The notes under the pieces: generated by a model
The model's input: the letters and a program-made list of their open reading frames with translations, nothing else
Told to the model about the DNA's origin: nothing
Database searches by the model: none
Translations under genes and position numbers: made by a program
Assembly (NCBI GenBank): GCA_002699025.1
Contig: PABA01000152.1
Coordinates: 1-64,000 of the forward strand
DNA: 64,000 nucleotides
Source: Sandaracinus sp.
GTDB taxonomy: Bacteria > Myxococcota_A > Polyangia > Polyangiales > Houyiibacteriaceae
Direction: 5' to 3'
Shown here: positions 33,569-47,739 of the stretch, in pieces
Numbering within the stretch: the first letter of the stretch is position 1
Layout of the letters: every line of letters starts with the position of its first letter

Positions 33569-34897
33569 ATGAACCTCCATCGACGCGCGCTCTTCCGCGG
33601 CCTCCTCGGCGCCGGCGCCCTCGCCGGCCTGGGCGGCGGCGCCTCCCGCATCTTCGCGGCGCCCCCCGCCGAGCACCGCTTCGTCGTCCTCTACTTCAAC
33701 GGCGGCTGGGACGTGCTCCTCGGCCCGGACCCCCGCGACCCGGCCCGATCCTACGCGGGCATCGACCTCGGCACGGAGCTGCTCCCGGAGGCCTACCGCG
33801 ACCCGCTCCCGGTCACCCTCGGCGGCCGCGAGACCCTCTGGGGCGCCTCCATGCGCCGCCTCGTCGAGCGCGGCCACCACCAGCTCTGCACGACCTTCCG
33901 CTCCGTGAACATGAACACGGTCGCCCACCCGGCCGGCCGCGCCTACGTCAACACCTTCCGCTCCCCCGCCGGCGCCCAGGCCCGCGGCAGCAGCATCGGC
34001 ACGCTCCTCGCGACCGCCGGGCCCCTCTCCGAGAGCCTGGTCATGCCGAACGTCTCGATCAGCCTGCCCACCTTCAACGACGCCCACCCGGCGGACTTCA
34101 CCGGCGTCCGCACCGCCCTCGCCCCCGGCATCATCGACCTCCTCCAGCCCCAGGCCGAGCGCCTGGACGACGACGTCGAGGCCCTCCTCGCCCGCGCCCA
34201 GGACGAGGCCCGCTCCTGCGTCGGCGCCACCTACCGCGGCCGCCCCGAGGACCAGCTCCGCGAGAGCCGCCGCCGCGCCCGCCAGCTCGAGCGCGAGAAC
34301 GTCGCCCGCTTCTTCGACCTCGGCGCCGACACCAGCGAGATGGCGAGCCTCCGCGCCCGCTACGGCCTCGGCGCCACCACCCACCGCAGCAACCCGCGCC
34401 ACCCCGGCGTCGTCGCCGCCATCACCGCGCAGCTCCTCCGCACGGGCCTCGCCCGCTCCGTCACGGCCCAGCTCCAGGTCGGCATGGACACACACCGCGC
34501 CGACTGGGGGAGCGCCCAGGGCCCGCGCCAGCGCCTCGGCTTCGACGCCCTCGCCGCCCTCCTCGACGACCTCCGCGAGGACGACCCCAGCCTCGAGCGC
34601 ACCACCGTCGTCGTCATGAGCGAGTTCGCGCGCACCCCGCGCATCAACGGCAACCGCGGCCGCGACCACTGGTTCGCCAACAGCTTCCTCGTCTTCGGCG
34701 GCCTGCTCCGCCCGGGCGTCGTCGGCGCCACGCACCCGGAGAGCCTGGGTCTGCAGCGCACGAACCTCGAGACCGGCCTCCCGGACCCGGAGGGCGAGAT
34801 GCTCCAGCCCGAGCACATCGGCGCCACCCTCGCCGCCGCCCTCGGCCTCGACCACGACGCCTTCCGCGTCTCGCCCCTCCACGCCTGGATCGCCTGA
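33569..34897 (+). CDS. DUF1501 domain-containing protein (Tat-exported)
   Basis: The 442-residue protein belongs to DUF1501, an alkaline-phosphatase/sulfatase-superfamily-like fold of unknown substrate. A twin-arginine signal (HRRALFRGLLGAGALAGLGG) predicts folded export, as usual for this family. Family motifs include FNGGWDVLLGPDP, STRIGTL-like SSIGTLLATAG, VVMSEFARTPRINGNRGRDHWFANSFLVFGG and a C-terminal HIGATLAAALGL. The metal-ligand-like D and H residues of GRDHW are retained. It lies 18 bases after the preceding gene and 3 before the next, so the cassette is probably one transcript. Confidence 0.88.
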   Translation: MNLHRRALFRGLLGAGALAGLGGGASRIFAAPPAEHRFVVLYFNGGWDVLLGPDPRDPARSYAGIDLGTELLPEAYRDPLPVTLGGRETLWGASMRRLVERGHHQLCTTFRSVNMNTVAHPAGRAYVNTFRSPAGAQARGSSIGTLLATAGPLSESLVMPNVSISLPTFNDAHPADFTGVRTALAPGIIDLLQPQAERLDDDVEALLARAQDEARSCVGATYRGRPEDQLRESRRRARQLERENVARFFDLGADTSEMASLRARYGLGATTHRSNPRHPGVVAAITAQLLRTGLARSVTAQLQVGMDTHRADWGSAQGPRQRLGFDALAALLDDLREDDPSLERTTVVVMSEFARTPRINGNRGRDHWFANSFLVFGGLLRPGVVGATHPESLGLQRTNLETGLPDPEGEMLQPEHIGATLAAALGLDHDAFRVSPLHAWIA

Positions 34898-34900
34898 GCC

Positions 34901-36565
34901 ATGACGACGACGACGACCACGCCCCGCCTCGCCCTCCGCGCCGCCGCGCCCGGCCTCCTCGCCGGGGCCCTCCTCGCGCTCCTGGCCGCCCCCACCCCCC
35001 TCGCCGCCCAGGACGCCTCGCCCACCGAGTGCGCGCCCACGGAGGAGGTCGACCGCTACCGCCTGCTCCGCTCGCTCAGCCTCGATCTCCTCGGCCGCAT
35101 CCCCACCGTCGCCGAGTACCAGCTCCTCGACACGGTGGAGGAGATCGACGAGCCGACCCTCCGCGCGCTCCTCGCCTCCGAGGAGCACTTCGCGCAGGTG
35201 CGCCAGTACCACCGGGCGCTCCTCTGGGGGAGCCTCGACGGCGTCAACAGCCTCGCCGCGGGCCAGCGCCGCCTGCGCCTCCGCCGCGGCCCGAACATCT
35301 GGCGGAACCCGAACGCGCGCGCCACCTACCGGGGCCGCAACGACGTCGACTGCCTCGACCAGCCCCAGACCGAGTGGGACGAGCGCGGCGTGCCCGTGCC
35401 CATCCGCACCTTCGCCGGCATGAACTGCCGCGGGGGCAGCTGCCGCCAGGAGGGCTACGTCATGGTCGCTCCCTACTGGGCGCCGGACACGCGCATCAAG
35501 GTCTGCGCCTACGACGCGCAGGCGAACGCCATGGGCACCGACGGGCAGCCCTGCGACGTCTACAACCCGAACCTCGCCTGCGGCTGCGGCCCGAACCTCC
35601 GTCAGTGCTCCCCGGGGCCCAACACCGCCGCCGACCGCGCCATGCGCGAGGCCCTCACGGAGGAGCCGGCGCGCCTCTTCGAGCACATCGTGCGCCAGGG
35701 GCGGAGCTACTTCGACGCCTTCACGACGAACGAGACGCTCGTGAACGGCGCCTCGGTCCACTACTACCGGCACATGTCCGGCGTCGACGTGCTCTCCCGC
35801 GGCGCCGTGACCTACGACCCGGCCATGGGCGAGCTGCCGGACCTCGACTTCCGCGACCAGGAGGACTGGCGCGTGGTCGAGCGGGAGGAGGCCCACGCCG
35901 GCGTGCTCACCACCTACGGCTTCCTGATGCGCTTCGGCAGCAACCGCGGGCGCGCCAACCGCTTCTACACGGCCTTCCGCTGCGAGCCCTTCATGCCGCC
36001 GGCCGAGGGCCTCCCCGAGGAGGTCGAGGAGGACCCGAGCCCGAACCTCCGCGAGCGCACGGGCTGTGCCGGCTGCCACCAGACCCTCGAGGTCGCCGCG
36101 GCCGCCTGGGGACGCTGGCGCGCCTCGACCACCTTCGGGCTCCTGCGCCCGGTCGAGGTGGACATGATGGGCGCGCGCGCCGAGTGCGCGGCCTGCGACA
36201 CGGCCGGGGGCACGCGCTGCAGCGCCTTCTGCAACAGCTACTTCATCACCGCCGACAACGGTCACCCCGAGGAGCTCGCGACCTGGCGCGGCTTCCCGCA
36301 GGCGCGCGCCTGGCTCGAGGAGAGCGAGGCGACGATCATCGAGGCCGGCCCCGAGGCGCTCGTCGACGAGCCCATGGAGCGCCAGAAGGTCGCGAGCTGC
36401 ACCGTGCGCAACCTCGCCGAGCACTACCTCGGCCGCGAGCTGAGCGAGACCGAGCTCCTCGAGTGGGTCCCCGCCCTCCGCCGCGAGTTCGAGGCGAGCG
36501 ACTACGACTTCACGGAGCTGACCTACGCGATCGTGTCGAGCGAGCCGTACCGGACCGTGCGCTGA
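34901..36565 (+). CDS. Exported c-heme protein of the DUF1501 cassette (DUF1592/1588-like)
   Basis: The 554-residue product has a signal peptide ending LAAPTPLAAQ. An N-terminal helical domain (RLLRSLSLDLLGRIPTVAEYQLL) precedes a Cys-rich insertion (CACGCGP-like ACGCGPNLRQC). Then come GVLTTYGFLMRFGSNRGRANRFYTAFRCEPF, which is the DUF1592/DUF1588-type core, and TGCAGCHQTLE, a CXXCH c-type heme site near residue 390. The end, FTELTYAIVSSEPYRTVR, matches DUF1585-like tails. Electron transfer at the cell envelope, together with the DUF1501 protein, is a reasonable but unproven role. Confidence 0.78.
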   Translation: MTTTTTTPRLALRAAAPGLLAGALLALLAAPTPLAAQDASPTECAPTEEVDRYRLLRSLSLDLLGRIPTVAEYQLLDTVEEIDEPTLRALLASEEHFAQVRQYHRALLWGSLDGVNSLAAGQRRLRLRRGPNIWRNPNARATYRGRNDVDCLDQPQTEWDERGVPVPIRTFAGMNCRGGSCRQEGYVMVAPYWAPDTRIKVCAYDAQANAMGTDGQPCDVYNPNLACGCGPNLRQCSPGPNTAADRAMREALTEEPARLFEHIVRQGRSYFDAFTTNETLVNGASVHYYRHMSGVDVLSRGAVTYDPAMGELPDLDFRDQEDWRVVEREEAHAGVLTTYGFLMRFGSNRGRANRFYTAFRCEPFMPPAEGLPEEVEEDPSPNLRERTGCAGCHQTLEVAAAAWGRWRASTTFGLLRPVEVDMMGARAECAACDTAGGTRCSAFCNSYFITADNGHPEELATWRGFPQARAWLEESEATIIEAGPEALVDEPMERQKVASCTVRNLAEHYLGRELSETELLEWVPALRREFEASDYDFTELTYAIVSSEPYRTVR

Positions 36566-36580
36566 GGCCCGACGGGTCGG

Positions 36581-37891
36581 TCAGCGCAGGCCGTGCTTCT
36601 TCACCAGCTCGTGCAGCCGGCTCCGCGCGAGGCCGCTCCGGCGCGAGGCCTCGGTGACGTTCCCACCCGTCTCGTCCAGGAGGCGCCCCAAGTACTGGCG
36701 CTCGAAGGCGCCGAGCCAGGCCTCTTTCGCGTCGGCGTAGGGGAGGTCGACGCGGATGGTGTCGGGCATCTCGGTCTCGATGGCCGGCGCGCCGACGGAC
36801 GCCTCGCCGAGGGCCACGAGCCGTCGCACGAAGCTCCGCAGCTCGCGCACGTTCCCGGGCCAGCGGTAGCCGGCGTGCTTCTCGAGGTCCCGGTCGAGGG
36901 CCTCCATCAGGTCGCGCCGATCGGGGGCGAAGCGCCGCAGGAAGTGCCGCGCGAGCAGGCGCACGTCGCCGCCCCGGTCGCGGAGCGGCGGCACGGCGAG
37001 CTCGAGCACGGCGAGCCGGTAGAGGAGGTCCTCCCGGAAGCTCCCCTCGTTGACCATCGTCGCCAGCGAGCGGTGGGTCGCCGCCAGCACGCGCACGTCC
37101 ACGCTCTGCCGCGCGCCGCTCCCGAGCCGCTGCACGGTCCGGTCCTCGAGCACGCGGAGGAGCTTCGGCTGCACCTCGATCGGGAGCTCCCCGATCTCGT
37201 CCAGGAACACCGTCCCCCCCGACGCCCGCTCGAAGGCGCCGGCGCGCGCCACCTCGGCGCCGGTGAAGGCCCCCCGCTCGTGCCCGAAGAGCTCGAGGTC
37301 GGCGAGCGAGCGGCTCAGGCTCGCGCCGTCGACGACCACGAAGGGCCCGTCCTTGCGGGCGCTCGACTCGTGGATGGCCCGCGCCACCTCCTCCTTGCCG
37401 GTCCCGCTCTCGCCGGTGATCAGCACGCTCGAGTCGCCGGGCGCCACCCGCGCCAGCTTCGCGAAGAGCCGGTGCATGGGCGGGGAGGCGCCGAGGAGCG
37501 GGCCGAAGCGGTCGCCGCCCTGCCAGAGCGCCTGCTTGAGCCGCTGCCGCTCCAGGCGCACCTCGATCACGGTGCCGCCGAGCTGCACGCGCGCGCCGGG
37601 GCCGAGCACCCCGCGCTCGAGCCGGCAGCCGCCGACCCAGCTCCCGTTCTTCGAGCCGAGGTCGCGGAAGTGGAGCCCGCCGGGCACGCGCACGAGCTCG
37701 CAGTGGAGCCGCGAGACGGCCGGGTCGGTCAGCTTCAGGCGCGCGTTCCGGCTCTTGCCGATGGTGAGCGCGCCCTCGACGAAGGGGTGCTCCTGCCCGG
37801 CGTCCGGCCCCTCGACGACGGCGACCACGCCCACGTCCGTGTCGACGTCCCGCAGGATGCAGGTGGAGGTGAAGAGCGTATTCGCGTCCAC
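36581..37891 (-). CDS. FHA-domain sigma-54-dependent activator
   Basis: The 436-residue enhancer-binding protein has an N-terminal FHA domain (LTIGKSRNARLKLTDPAVSRLHCEL, LGSKNGSWVGG; residues ~40-110) that reads phospho-threonine. The AAA+ domain has GESGTGKEEVARAIH, an intact GAFTGA loop (GHERGAFTGAEVA), GGTVFLDEIGELP and FREDLLYRL. The C-terminal Fis HTH is NVTEASRRSGLARSRLHELVKKHGL. This class is a myxobacterial speciality linking Ser/Thr kinases to sigma-54 promoters; kinases at 28699 and 52563 are possible inputs. The GTG start at 37891 is six bases after a TATGAT box, suggesting a leaderless mRNA. It converges on the DUF1501 cassette. Confidence 0.92.
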   Translation of the reverse strand: MDANTLFTSTCILRDVDTDVGVVAVVEGPDAGQEHPFVEGALTIGKSRNARLKLTDPAVSRLHCELVRVPGGLHFRDLGSKNGSWVGGCRLERGVLGPGARVQLGGTVIEVRLERQRLKQALWQGGDRFGPLLGASPPMHRLFAKLARVAPGDSSVLITGESGTGKEEVARAIHESSARKDGPFVVVDGASLSRSLADLELFGHERGAFTGAEVARAGAFERASGGTVFLDEIGELPIEVQPKLLRVLEDRTVQRLGSGARQSVDVRVLAATHRSLATMVNEGSFREDLLYRLAVLELAVPPLRDRGGDVRLLARHFLRRFAPDRRDLMEALDRDLEKHAGYRWPGNVRELRSFVRRLVALGEASVGAPAIETEMPDTIRVDLPYADAKEAWLGAFERQYLGRLLDETGGNVTEASRRSGLARSRLHELVKKHGLR

Positions 37892-37897
37892 CCGGTC

Positions 37898-37903
37898 ATC
37901 ATA
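37898..37903 (-). promoter_or_regulatory. -10 box TATGAT, leaderless arrangement
   Basis: On the minus strand TATGAT is followed by GACCGG and then the GTG start at 37891, the same geometry as at 27842-27854. No -35 match at normal spacing. Confidence 0.6.
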
Positions 37904-38040
37904 CGCGCTTCCCGCGCCGCGCGGGCTTTCTTCGACTTACGAGCCCCCGCAACCGTTCGACGTCGGCGCCGCCGCGCCGTACCCCGCCGGACGACCTCTC
38001 TCCGCCGGGCGACCTGGGCACGGCGACCTCGGCGCGGCGC

Positions 38041-38160
38041 CGCGTCCGCGAAGAGCCGCGTCGCGCGAGGCTGCTGGTCGCCCGGCTCGCGCCGCTCCAC
38101 CGCTTCCGCGAAGAGCCGCGTCGAGCCAGGAAGCTCGTCCCCGGGTCGCGCCACGCCACC
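38041..38160. repeat. 60-bp tandem duplication related to the 3' end of the WecG-type gene
   Basis: 38041-38100 and 38101-38160 are two exact-phase 60-base units sharing CCGCGAAGAGCCGCGTCG and further blocks. A third related motif (CGTCCGCGAAGAGCAGCG) lies at about 38209-38226 inside the last codons of the glycosyltransferase gene. On the minus strand the copies read LFADAA/LFAEAV, like the gene's C-terminal LLFADAA. The array looks like a repeated copy of that gene end. The rest of 37892-38183 shows no gene. Confidence 0.75.
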
Positions 38161-38183
38161 CGGGCGACCTCGGCGCGGCGACC

Positions 38184-38960
38184 TCAGCGCCGCATGCGCC
38201 GCCGCGCCGCGTCCGCGAAGAGCAGCGCCGCGAAGGGCAGGTCGTCCACCAGGTAGCGCCGCACCAGCCGCTTCGGGTCCTGCACCATCCGATGCACCCA
38301 CTCGGTGCCCGTGCGCTGCATCCACTCGGGCGCGCGCTTCACCTGCCCGGCGATGAAGCCGAAGCTGATCCCCACGCCCATCATCCAGGTCTTCGGGTAG
38401 CGCACGCGCAGCTTCTGGATGAGGTACTCCTGCTTCGGCGAGCCGAGACCCACGAGGAGGATGTCCGGCACGTCCTCGCCGATCTCCTCGGCGATCGCGT
38501 CCACCTCCTCGACCGTCGCCGGCTTCGACACCCAGGGGCTCGACGTCCCGAGCACGCGCAGCCCCGGGTGCCGCCGCTCGAGCTCCGCCCGGCAGCCCTC
38601 CGCCGCGCCCGGGTCGCCGCCGAGGAAGTACATCGTGCGCCCCTCGCGCGCCGCCCACTCGGCCAGCTCCGCCGTCATCGTCGAGCCGGCCACGCGCTCG
38701 GGCAGCGGCTCGCCGAGGATCTGCGACGCCCACACGAGCGGCATGCCGTCGGCGCAGATCAGGTCCGCGTTCCCGTAGAGCGCCCGCGCGTCCGAATCGA
38801 GCACGGCCCGCCGCAGGATGTCGAGGTTCGCCGTCACCACCCAGCCACCGCGCCCGTCCCGGAGCTCGGCGAAGAGGTGGTCGAGGAGCGCGTGCGTATC
38901 GAGGACCGCGATGCGCATCCCGAGCAGCTCGAGCTCGGGGAAGGGGGCCGAGGCGGGCAT
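38184..38960 (-). CDS. WecG/TagA/CpsF family glycosyltransferase
   Basis: The 258-residue enzyme belongs to the GT26 family, which adds N-acetylmannosamine(-uronate) or a similar sugar to a lipid-linked GlcNAc in teichoic-acid, ECA or exopolysaccharide synthesis. Motifs are VVTANLDILRRA, CADGMPLVWAS, GLGSPKQEYLI, MGVGISFGFIAGQVKRAPEWMQRTGTEWVHRM and RRYLVDD. The length is typical. ATG 38960 gives a short lead; Met15 (GMRIAVLDTH) is an alternative start. No other polysaccharide genes are near, so the glycan involved cannot be named. Confidence 0.9.
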   Translation of the reverse strand: MPASAPFPELELLGMRIAVLDTHALLDHLFAELRDGRGGWVVTANLDILRRAVLDSDARALYGNADLICADGMPLVWASQILGEPLPERVAGSTMTAELAEWAAREGRTMYFLGGDPGAAEGCRAELERRHPGLRVLGTSSPWVSKPATVEEVDAIAEEIGEDVPDILLVGLGSPKQEYLIQKLRVRYPKTWMMGVGISFGFIAGQVKRAPEWMQRTGTEWVHRMVQDPKRLVRRYLVDDLPFAALLFADAARRRMRR

Positions 38961-39030
38961 GGCCGCCGATTGGAGCGCGGCCTGCCCGCGAGCGCAAGCA
39001 TCCCCGCGTGGTGCCCCCGACTGCGCGCTC

Positions 39031-39501
39031 CTACTCCGCGGGCGCCTTCTTCTTCGGCAGAAAGCGCAGCAGCTCGTTCAGCTCCGCGCTCAGCTCTTTC
39101 AGGAACTCGCCGCCGTCCTTGCCGAGGTAGCCCTGGCCCCGGGCGAGCACCCCGCCGACGACCTGGCCGAGCGCCGTGAAGGCGCCCCCGAGCTGCCCGA
39201 GGAAGAACGAGAAGCCCGCGCCCGCCTGGCCGATGGCGATGCCGCCCACCGCGATCTGTCCCGTCGCGAAGAGCACGCCCGCGCCATAGAGCGTGATGGC
39301 CACGACGCCGACGCCGGCCCCCAGCACGAGCACGCCCTTGCCGCCCATGCTGATCCAGCTCCAGGCGCTCATGTTCCCGTAGCCGACGAGCGGCATGCCG
39401 AAGGCGGCCTCCTTCGCGAGCCCGCCCTCCGTGTCCGTGAGCAGGGCCATGCCCACGGCGGTGACGACGATCGGGATGAGGAGCAGGAGGCCGCGGAGCA
39501 C
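39031..39501 (-). CDS. Glycine-rich membrane protein
   Basis: The 156-residue protein has at least three hydrophobic segments (LRGLLLLIPIVVTAVGMAL, GGKGVLVLGAGVGVVAITLYGAGVLFATG and a following Gly-rich stretch to ~residue 120). Its C-terminus is charged (LKELSAELNELLRFLPKKKAPAE). The Gly-rich repeats (AVGGIAIGQAGAGFSFFLGQLGGAFTALGQVVGG) are reminiscent of stacked beta or helix-packing motifs. No family is recognised. The start is GTG 39501, five bases after a TAGGCT box. Divergent from the gene at 39645. Confidence 0.7.
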   Translation of the reverse strand: MLRGLLLLIPIVVTAVGMALLTDTEGGLAKEAAFGMPLVGYGNMSAWSWISMGGKGVLVLGAGVGVVAITLYGAGVLFATGQIAVGGIAIGQAGAGFSFFLGQLGGAFTALGQVVGGVLARGQGYLGKDGGEFLKELSAELNELLRFLPKKKAPAE

Positions 39502-39506
39502 GCCCC

Positions 39507-39512
39507 AGCCTA
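39507..39512 (-). promoter_or_regulatory. -10-like box TAGGCT
   Basis: On the minus strand TAGGCT is followed by five bases and the GTG start at 39501. Confidence 0.4.
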
Positions 39513-39633
39513 CACCAAGCGAGCGGGCCGTCGGACCGGCCTCGTGCGCCCGCCCGAGCGCCCCCTCGCCGCCCTCGCGCGCGTCCTCGCCCGCCCTCTC
39601 CCACGCGGCCGTTCCCCGGCGGCCGAGCCGCGG

Positions 39634-39639
39634 TACCCT
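39634..39639 (+). promoter_or_regulatory. -10-like box TACCCT
   Basis: TACCCT is followed by five bases and the GTG start at 39645. It faces the TAGGCT box of the divergent gene across 143 bases. Confidence 0.35.
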
Positions 39640-39644
39640 CGGGC

Positions 39645-40529
39645 GTGCCCGGGCCGCGCCACGTCTTCGTCCAGCGCTTCCAGCACCAGCCGAAGACCGG
39701 CTGGATCGCCCGCGAGGAGCGCCGCGTCGATCAGCAGGATCGCTCCGCCGTCCGGCTCCGCCCGCCCGTCACCCGGCCCGGCCTGCTCCGCCACGTGAAG
39801 CGCTTCCTCGGCGCGCTCCTCCGCGTCTTCGCGCACCTCCTCTGGCTCTCGCCCCTCGCCATCGTCGCCTACGGCGTCCTCCCCGGGCGCCTCGCCGCCG
39901 GCGTCCTCGTCGCCTTCGTCTGCGCCGTCGTCGCCTTCTTCGCGCTCCTCAACCTCTACATCCTCGTCGCTGGCATCCACTACCTCCGCGGCCGCCGTGA
40001 GGTGCCCCTCGACCCGCACGACGCCGCGCCCGACCTCCTCCTCCCGGACGCCCGCCCGGCCCTCGTCGGCCGCCTCCGCAGCATCGAGTCCGCCGAGATG
40101 GACGGCCGCCCCCTGCTCGAGAGCGCCTGGGGCGCCGACGGGCCGACCCGCGTCGTCGCGGGCGACGACCTCGCCCTCGTGCCCGAGGAGGGCGGCGCGC
40201 CGATCCTCCTCCGCTTCGAGAGCGCCCCCTTCCTCGCCGCGCCCACCGTGCAGACGCGCGCCGACGTGCTCCCCGAGCCCGCGCGCCGCCTCGCTGGCTG
40301 GTCGGGCGGTCGGGACGTCGCCGTGGCCACGCTCCGCGCCGGCGACCGCATCGCCGTCTACGCCTCGGGCGCGCCGGGCGACGCGGGCCCGCTCAGCACC
40401 CTCGAGCTCGGCGGCCGCTCCCGCCGCTGGGCCACCGAGAAGGGCGCGGACCCCTACCGCGGCGCCTCCGCGCGGGCCCGCCTGCTCACGAGCACGGCCC
40501 ACGCGCGCCTGGTGCTCGCGCCGGCCTGA
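39645..40529 (+). CDS. Membrane protein of unknown function
   Basis: The 294-residue product begins with a basic N-terminus (~50 residues). Two transmembrane helices follow (residues ~62-80 and ~88-112: AHLLWLSPLAIVAYGVLPG, LAAGVLVAFVCAVVAFFALLNLYILVAG), then a ~170-residue soluble beta-rich domain (LVGRLRSIESAEMDGRPLLESAW, DVAVATLRAGDRIAVYASG). The layout resembles membrane-anchored RING-type/GIDE-like beta domains in topology, but no signature was found. The GTG start follows a TACCCT box by five bases. Confidence 0.7.
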   Translation: MPGPRHVFVQRFQHQPKTGWIAREERRVDQQDRSAVRLRPPVTRPGLLRHVKRFLGALLRVFAHLLWLSPLAIVAYGVLPGRLAAGVLVAFVCAVVAFFALLNLYILVAGIHYLRGRREVPLDPHDAAPDLLLPDARPALVGRLRSIESAEMDGRPLLESAWGADGPTRVVAGDDLALVPEEGGAPILLRFESAPFLAAPTVQTRADVLPEPARRLAGWSGGRDVAVATLRAGDRIAVYASGAPGDAGPLSTLELGGRSRRWATEKGADPYRGASARARLLTSTAHARLVLAPA

Positions 40530-40669
40530 ACGACGCGAGACCCCGCCCGCTCCCCCTCCGCTCACCGCCCGCTCCGATCGCGCCGCCTGCCCCTCGTGGA
40601 CCGCGATGGCATACTCGCCCTCGGATGCTGCGCGGCGGCGGGACGTCGCGCGGACGGGATGGCTTTCGG

Positions 40670-46015
<5,346 letters not shown>

Positions 46016-46072
46016 GACCCGGGAGCCGAAGGCTACCCCCGTGCCCATGCCCGTGCCCTTGCCCGTGCCCGC

Positions 46073-46333
46073 CGGTCGGAGGTGCCCCGAAGAGGACTCC
46101 AGAGTCTCTCCCTCACCCCTCTCCCGCCGGCCGAAGGCGCCCCGAAGAGGACCCCACGAAGCCACCGCCCCCCGCCCGAGACCCCCGGCCCGAGCCCCCG
46201 AAGAGACAGCCCCGGCCCCCCGTGCCACACCGCGCCACCCACCCCGGCACTCTCCTTGCTGACCCGCCTCCCCATGCGCGCCCCCGCCCCCGCCTCCTCC
46301 TCGCCGACCCGCCTCCCCATGCGCGCCCCCGCC
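46073..46333. repeat. Imperfect direct repeats before the next lipoprotein gene
   Basis: Two copies of a ~30-base motif with core GCCCCGAAGAGGAC lie near 46083-46112 and 46128-46157. A 28-base segment at 46261-46288 is repeated exactly at 46306-46333 (period 45), which duplicates a CCCATGCGCGC start-codon region in frame. The gap 46016-46318 contains no other gene. Confidence 0.75.
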
Positions 46334-47275
46334 GCCCCCCCCCTCGCGCTCCTCGCCGCCGCCCCCCTCGCGCTCGCCGCCGCCTGCGGTGAGACTCCCG
46401 CCTCCACCGCCGACGCCGGACCCACCGCCGACGCCGGCCCGACCCCGGACCCCACCCGCGACAGCGGCCCCGAGCTCCTCTGCGACGGCGGCTGCATCGT
46501 CCGCCGCTGCGCCCGCGACGTGACCTACTTCGACGGCCCCGCCGAGGACGGCCTCGAGGTCGGCGAGCTCCAGGACGGCCTCTTCACGCCCTGGGTCGAC
46601 GGCGGCGACGCGACCTACGTCTTCGGCTTCCAGGGCGGCGTGATGCTCCGCCCGCGCGTCGCCGTCCCCGACGCGCTCGTCGGCGACGATCCCTGCGTGC
46701 AGGTCGAGGTCCGCCATCGCCCGGACCCGGCGTACGACGCGCCCGGCGAGCTCGAGCTCTTCCCCGAGAACGTCTTCACCGCCCAGCTCGAGCCCCTCTC
46801 CGGCCGCTGGGAGAGCCGGGGCTTCGACGACCAGATCGGCTGGGCCGCCCCCGACGGCGTGCGCGCCCTCGTCGAGGTCGAGGCCCGGGGCGTCGACTGG
46901 GCGCGCCGGGCCGAGGTCGCCGTGCGCGTCGTCGACAGCGATGGCTGGGACGAGTGCGACGTCGTCCCCCGCCAGAGCCGCTTCGGCTGCGAGCTCCAGC
47001 TCGTCGAGGGCGCCATGGCGATCACCGCCATCGACGCGCCCCCCGGCTTCGCCTGCGGCGACGAGGTCGCGGTCACCGTCGCCCTCACGCCCACCGACCC
47101 GATCCCGGAAGGCTGCGTCGAGCTCGAGCGCACGCTGACCCTGGAGCGCGGCTGCGTCGACGCCCAATCCCTCGAGGTCGGCGCCACCCTCGACGCCCGC
47201 TGGGAGCTCGGCCTCACCGACGCCTGCCCGCCCGACACCTTCGGCCTCCAGCTCGAAGGCTGCGCCTGCGAGTAG
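46319..47275 (+). CDS. Lipoprotein of unknown function
   Basis: The 318-residue product has a signal and lipobox (MRAPAAPPLALLAAAPLALAAAC, lipid Cys23), an Asp/Ala/Gly/Pro linker (STADAGPTADAGPTPDPT) and a beta-rich exported domain with about ten cysteines, including C-D-G-G-C-I-V-R-R-C near the start and GCACE at the end. A 45-base duplication places a second in-frame ATG with the same MRAPA context at 46274; 46319 gives the cleaner signal peptide. No family recognised. Confidence 0.75.
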   Translation: MRAPAAPPLALLAAAPLALAAACGETPASTADAGPTADAGPTPDPTRDSGPELLCDGGCIVRRCARDVTYFDGPAEDGLEVGELQDGLFTPWVDGGDATYVFGFQGGVMLRPRVAVPDALVGDDPCVQVEVRHRPDPAYDAPGELELFPENVFTAQLEPLSGRWESRGFDDQIGWAAPDGVRALVEVEARGVDWARRAEVAVRVVDSDGWDECDVVPRQSRFGCELQLVEGAMAITAIDAPPGFACGDEVAVTVALTPTDPIPEGCVELERTLTLERGCVDAQSLEVGATLDARWELGLTDACPPDTFGLQLEGCACE

Positions 47276-47739
47276 ACCAGGTCCTTCGAATCGAGCCCGC
47301 CGCGGCTTCCGCGTCGCCCTCGCTCCGGGTGTGCGGCGCGCAGGTCGATCCGCTCGACGGGCGACCTGCCGAGACCCCACGTCGAAGCGCGGGAGCTCGG
47401 GAGGGTCGTACCCGCGCTCGTGAGGGCTAGCCTGATGCGCAAGCCCCTTGGCCGAGTGTGAGGTAGGTCCTCGAGGTCCTGGACGCTGCTATCTCGAGCT
47501 TCCAGTCACCTGCCCAATCTCGCGTCGGTCGATGTCCATCCCGATGTGGACGCGGGTCCCGTGCGGGCGTGGCTCCGCGAGGCCTTCGATCGGGGACTGG
47601 CAGCCGGAGTAGGCCGGCCCGCTCGTTGGCGGCCGTCGGGTCGGGGGGCCTTCGACGTGAGCCGCGGGGCCCGTGACGGCGGACAGGTCTGCGTGGCGTG
47701 GTGGAATGCGCGGGCGGGGTCGGGCAGGTTCGGGCGGTC
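47276..47739. other. Gap without a convincing gene; one stem-loop
   Basis: The first ~100 bases contain a stem-loop: CAGGTCG (47341-47347) pairs with CGACCTG (47362-47368), with a nested CCG/CGG pair. It has no T-run, so it is only a possible terminator for the preceding lipoprotein. From 47430 to 47560 codon use is unlike neighbouring genes. A plus-strand frame around 47520-47730 (VDVHPDVDAGPVRAWLREAFDRG) could be a decayed fragment, but it has no start or recognisable family. Confidence 0.5.

Noticed and set aside
47520-47735. Possible gene fragment (VDVHPDVDAGPVRAWLREAFDRG)
   Set aside because: No start codon with support, no recognised family and a change of composition upstream. Kept only as a note in the gap entry.
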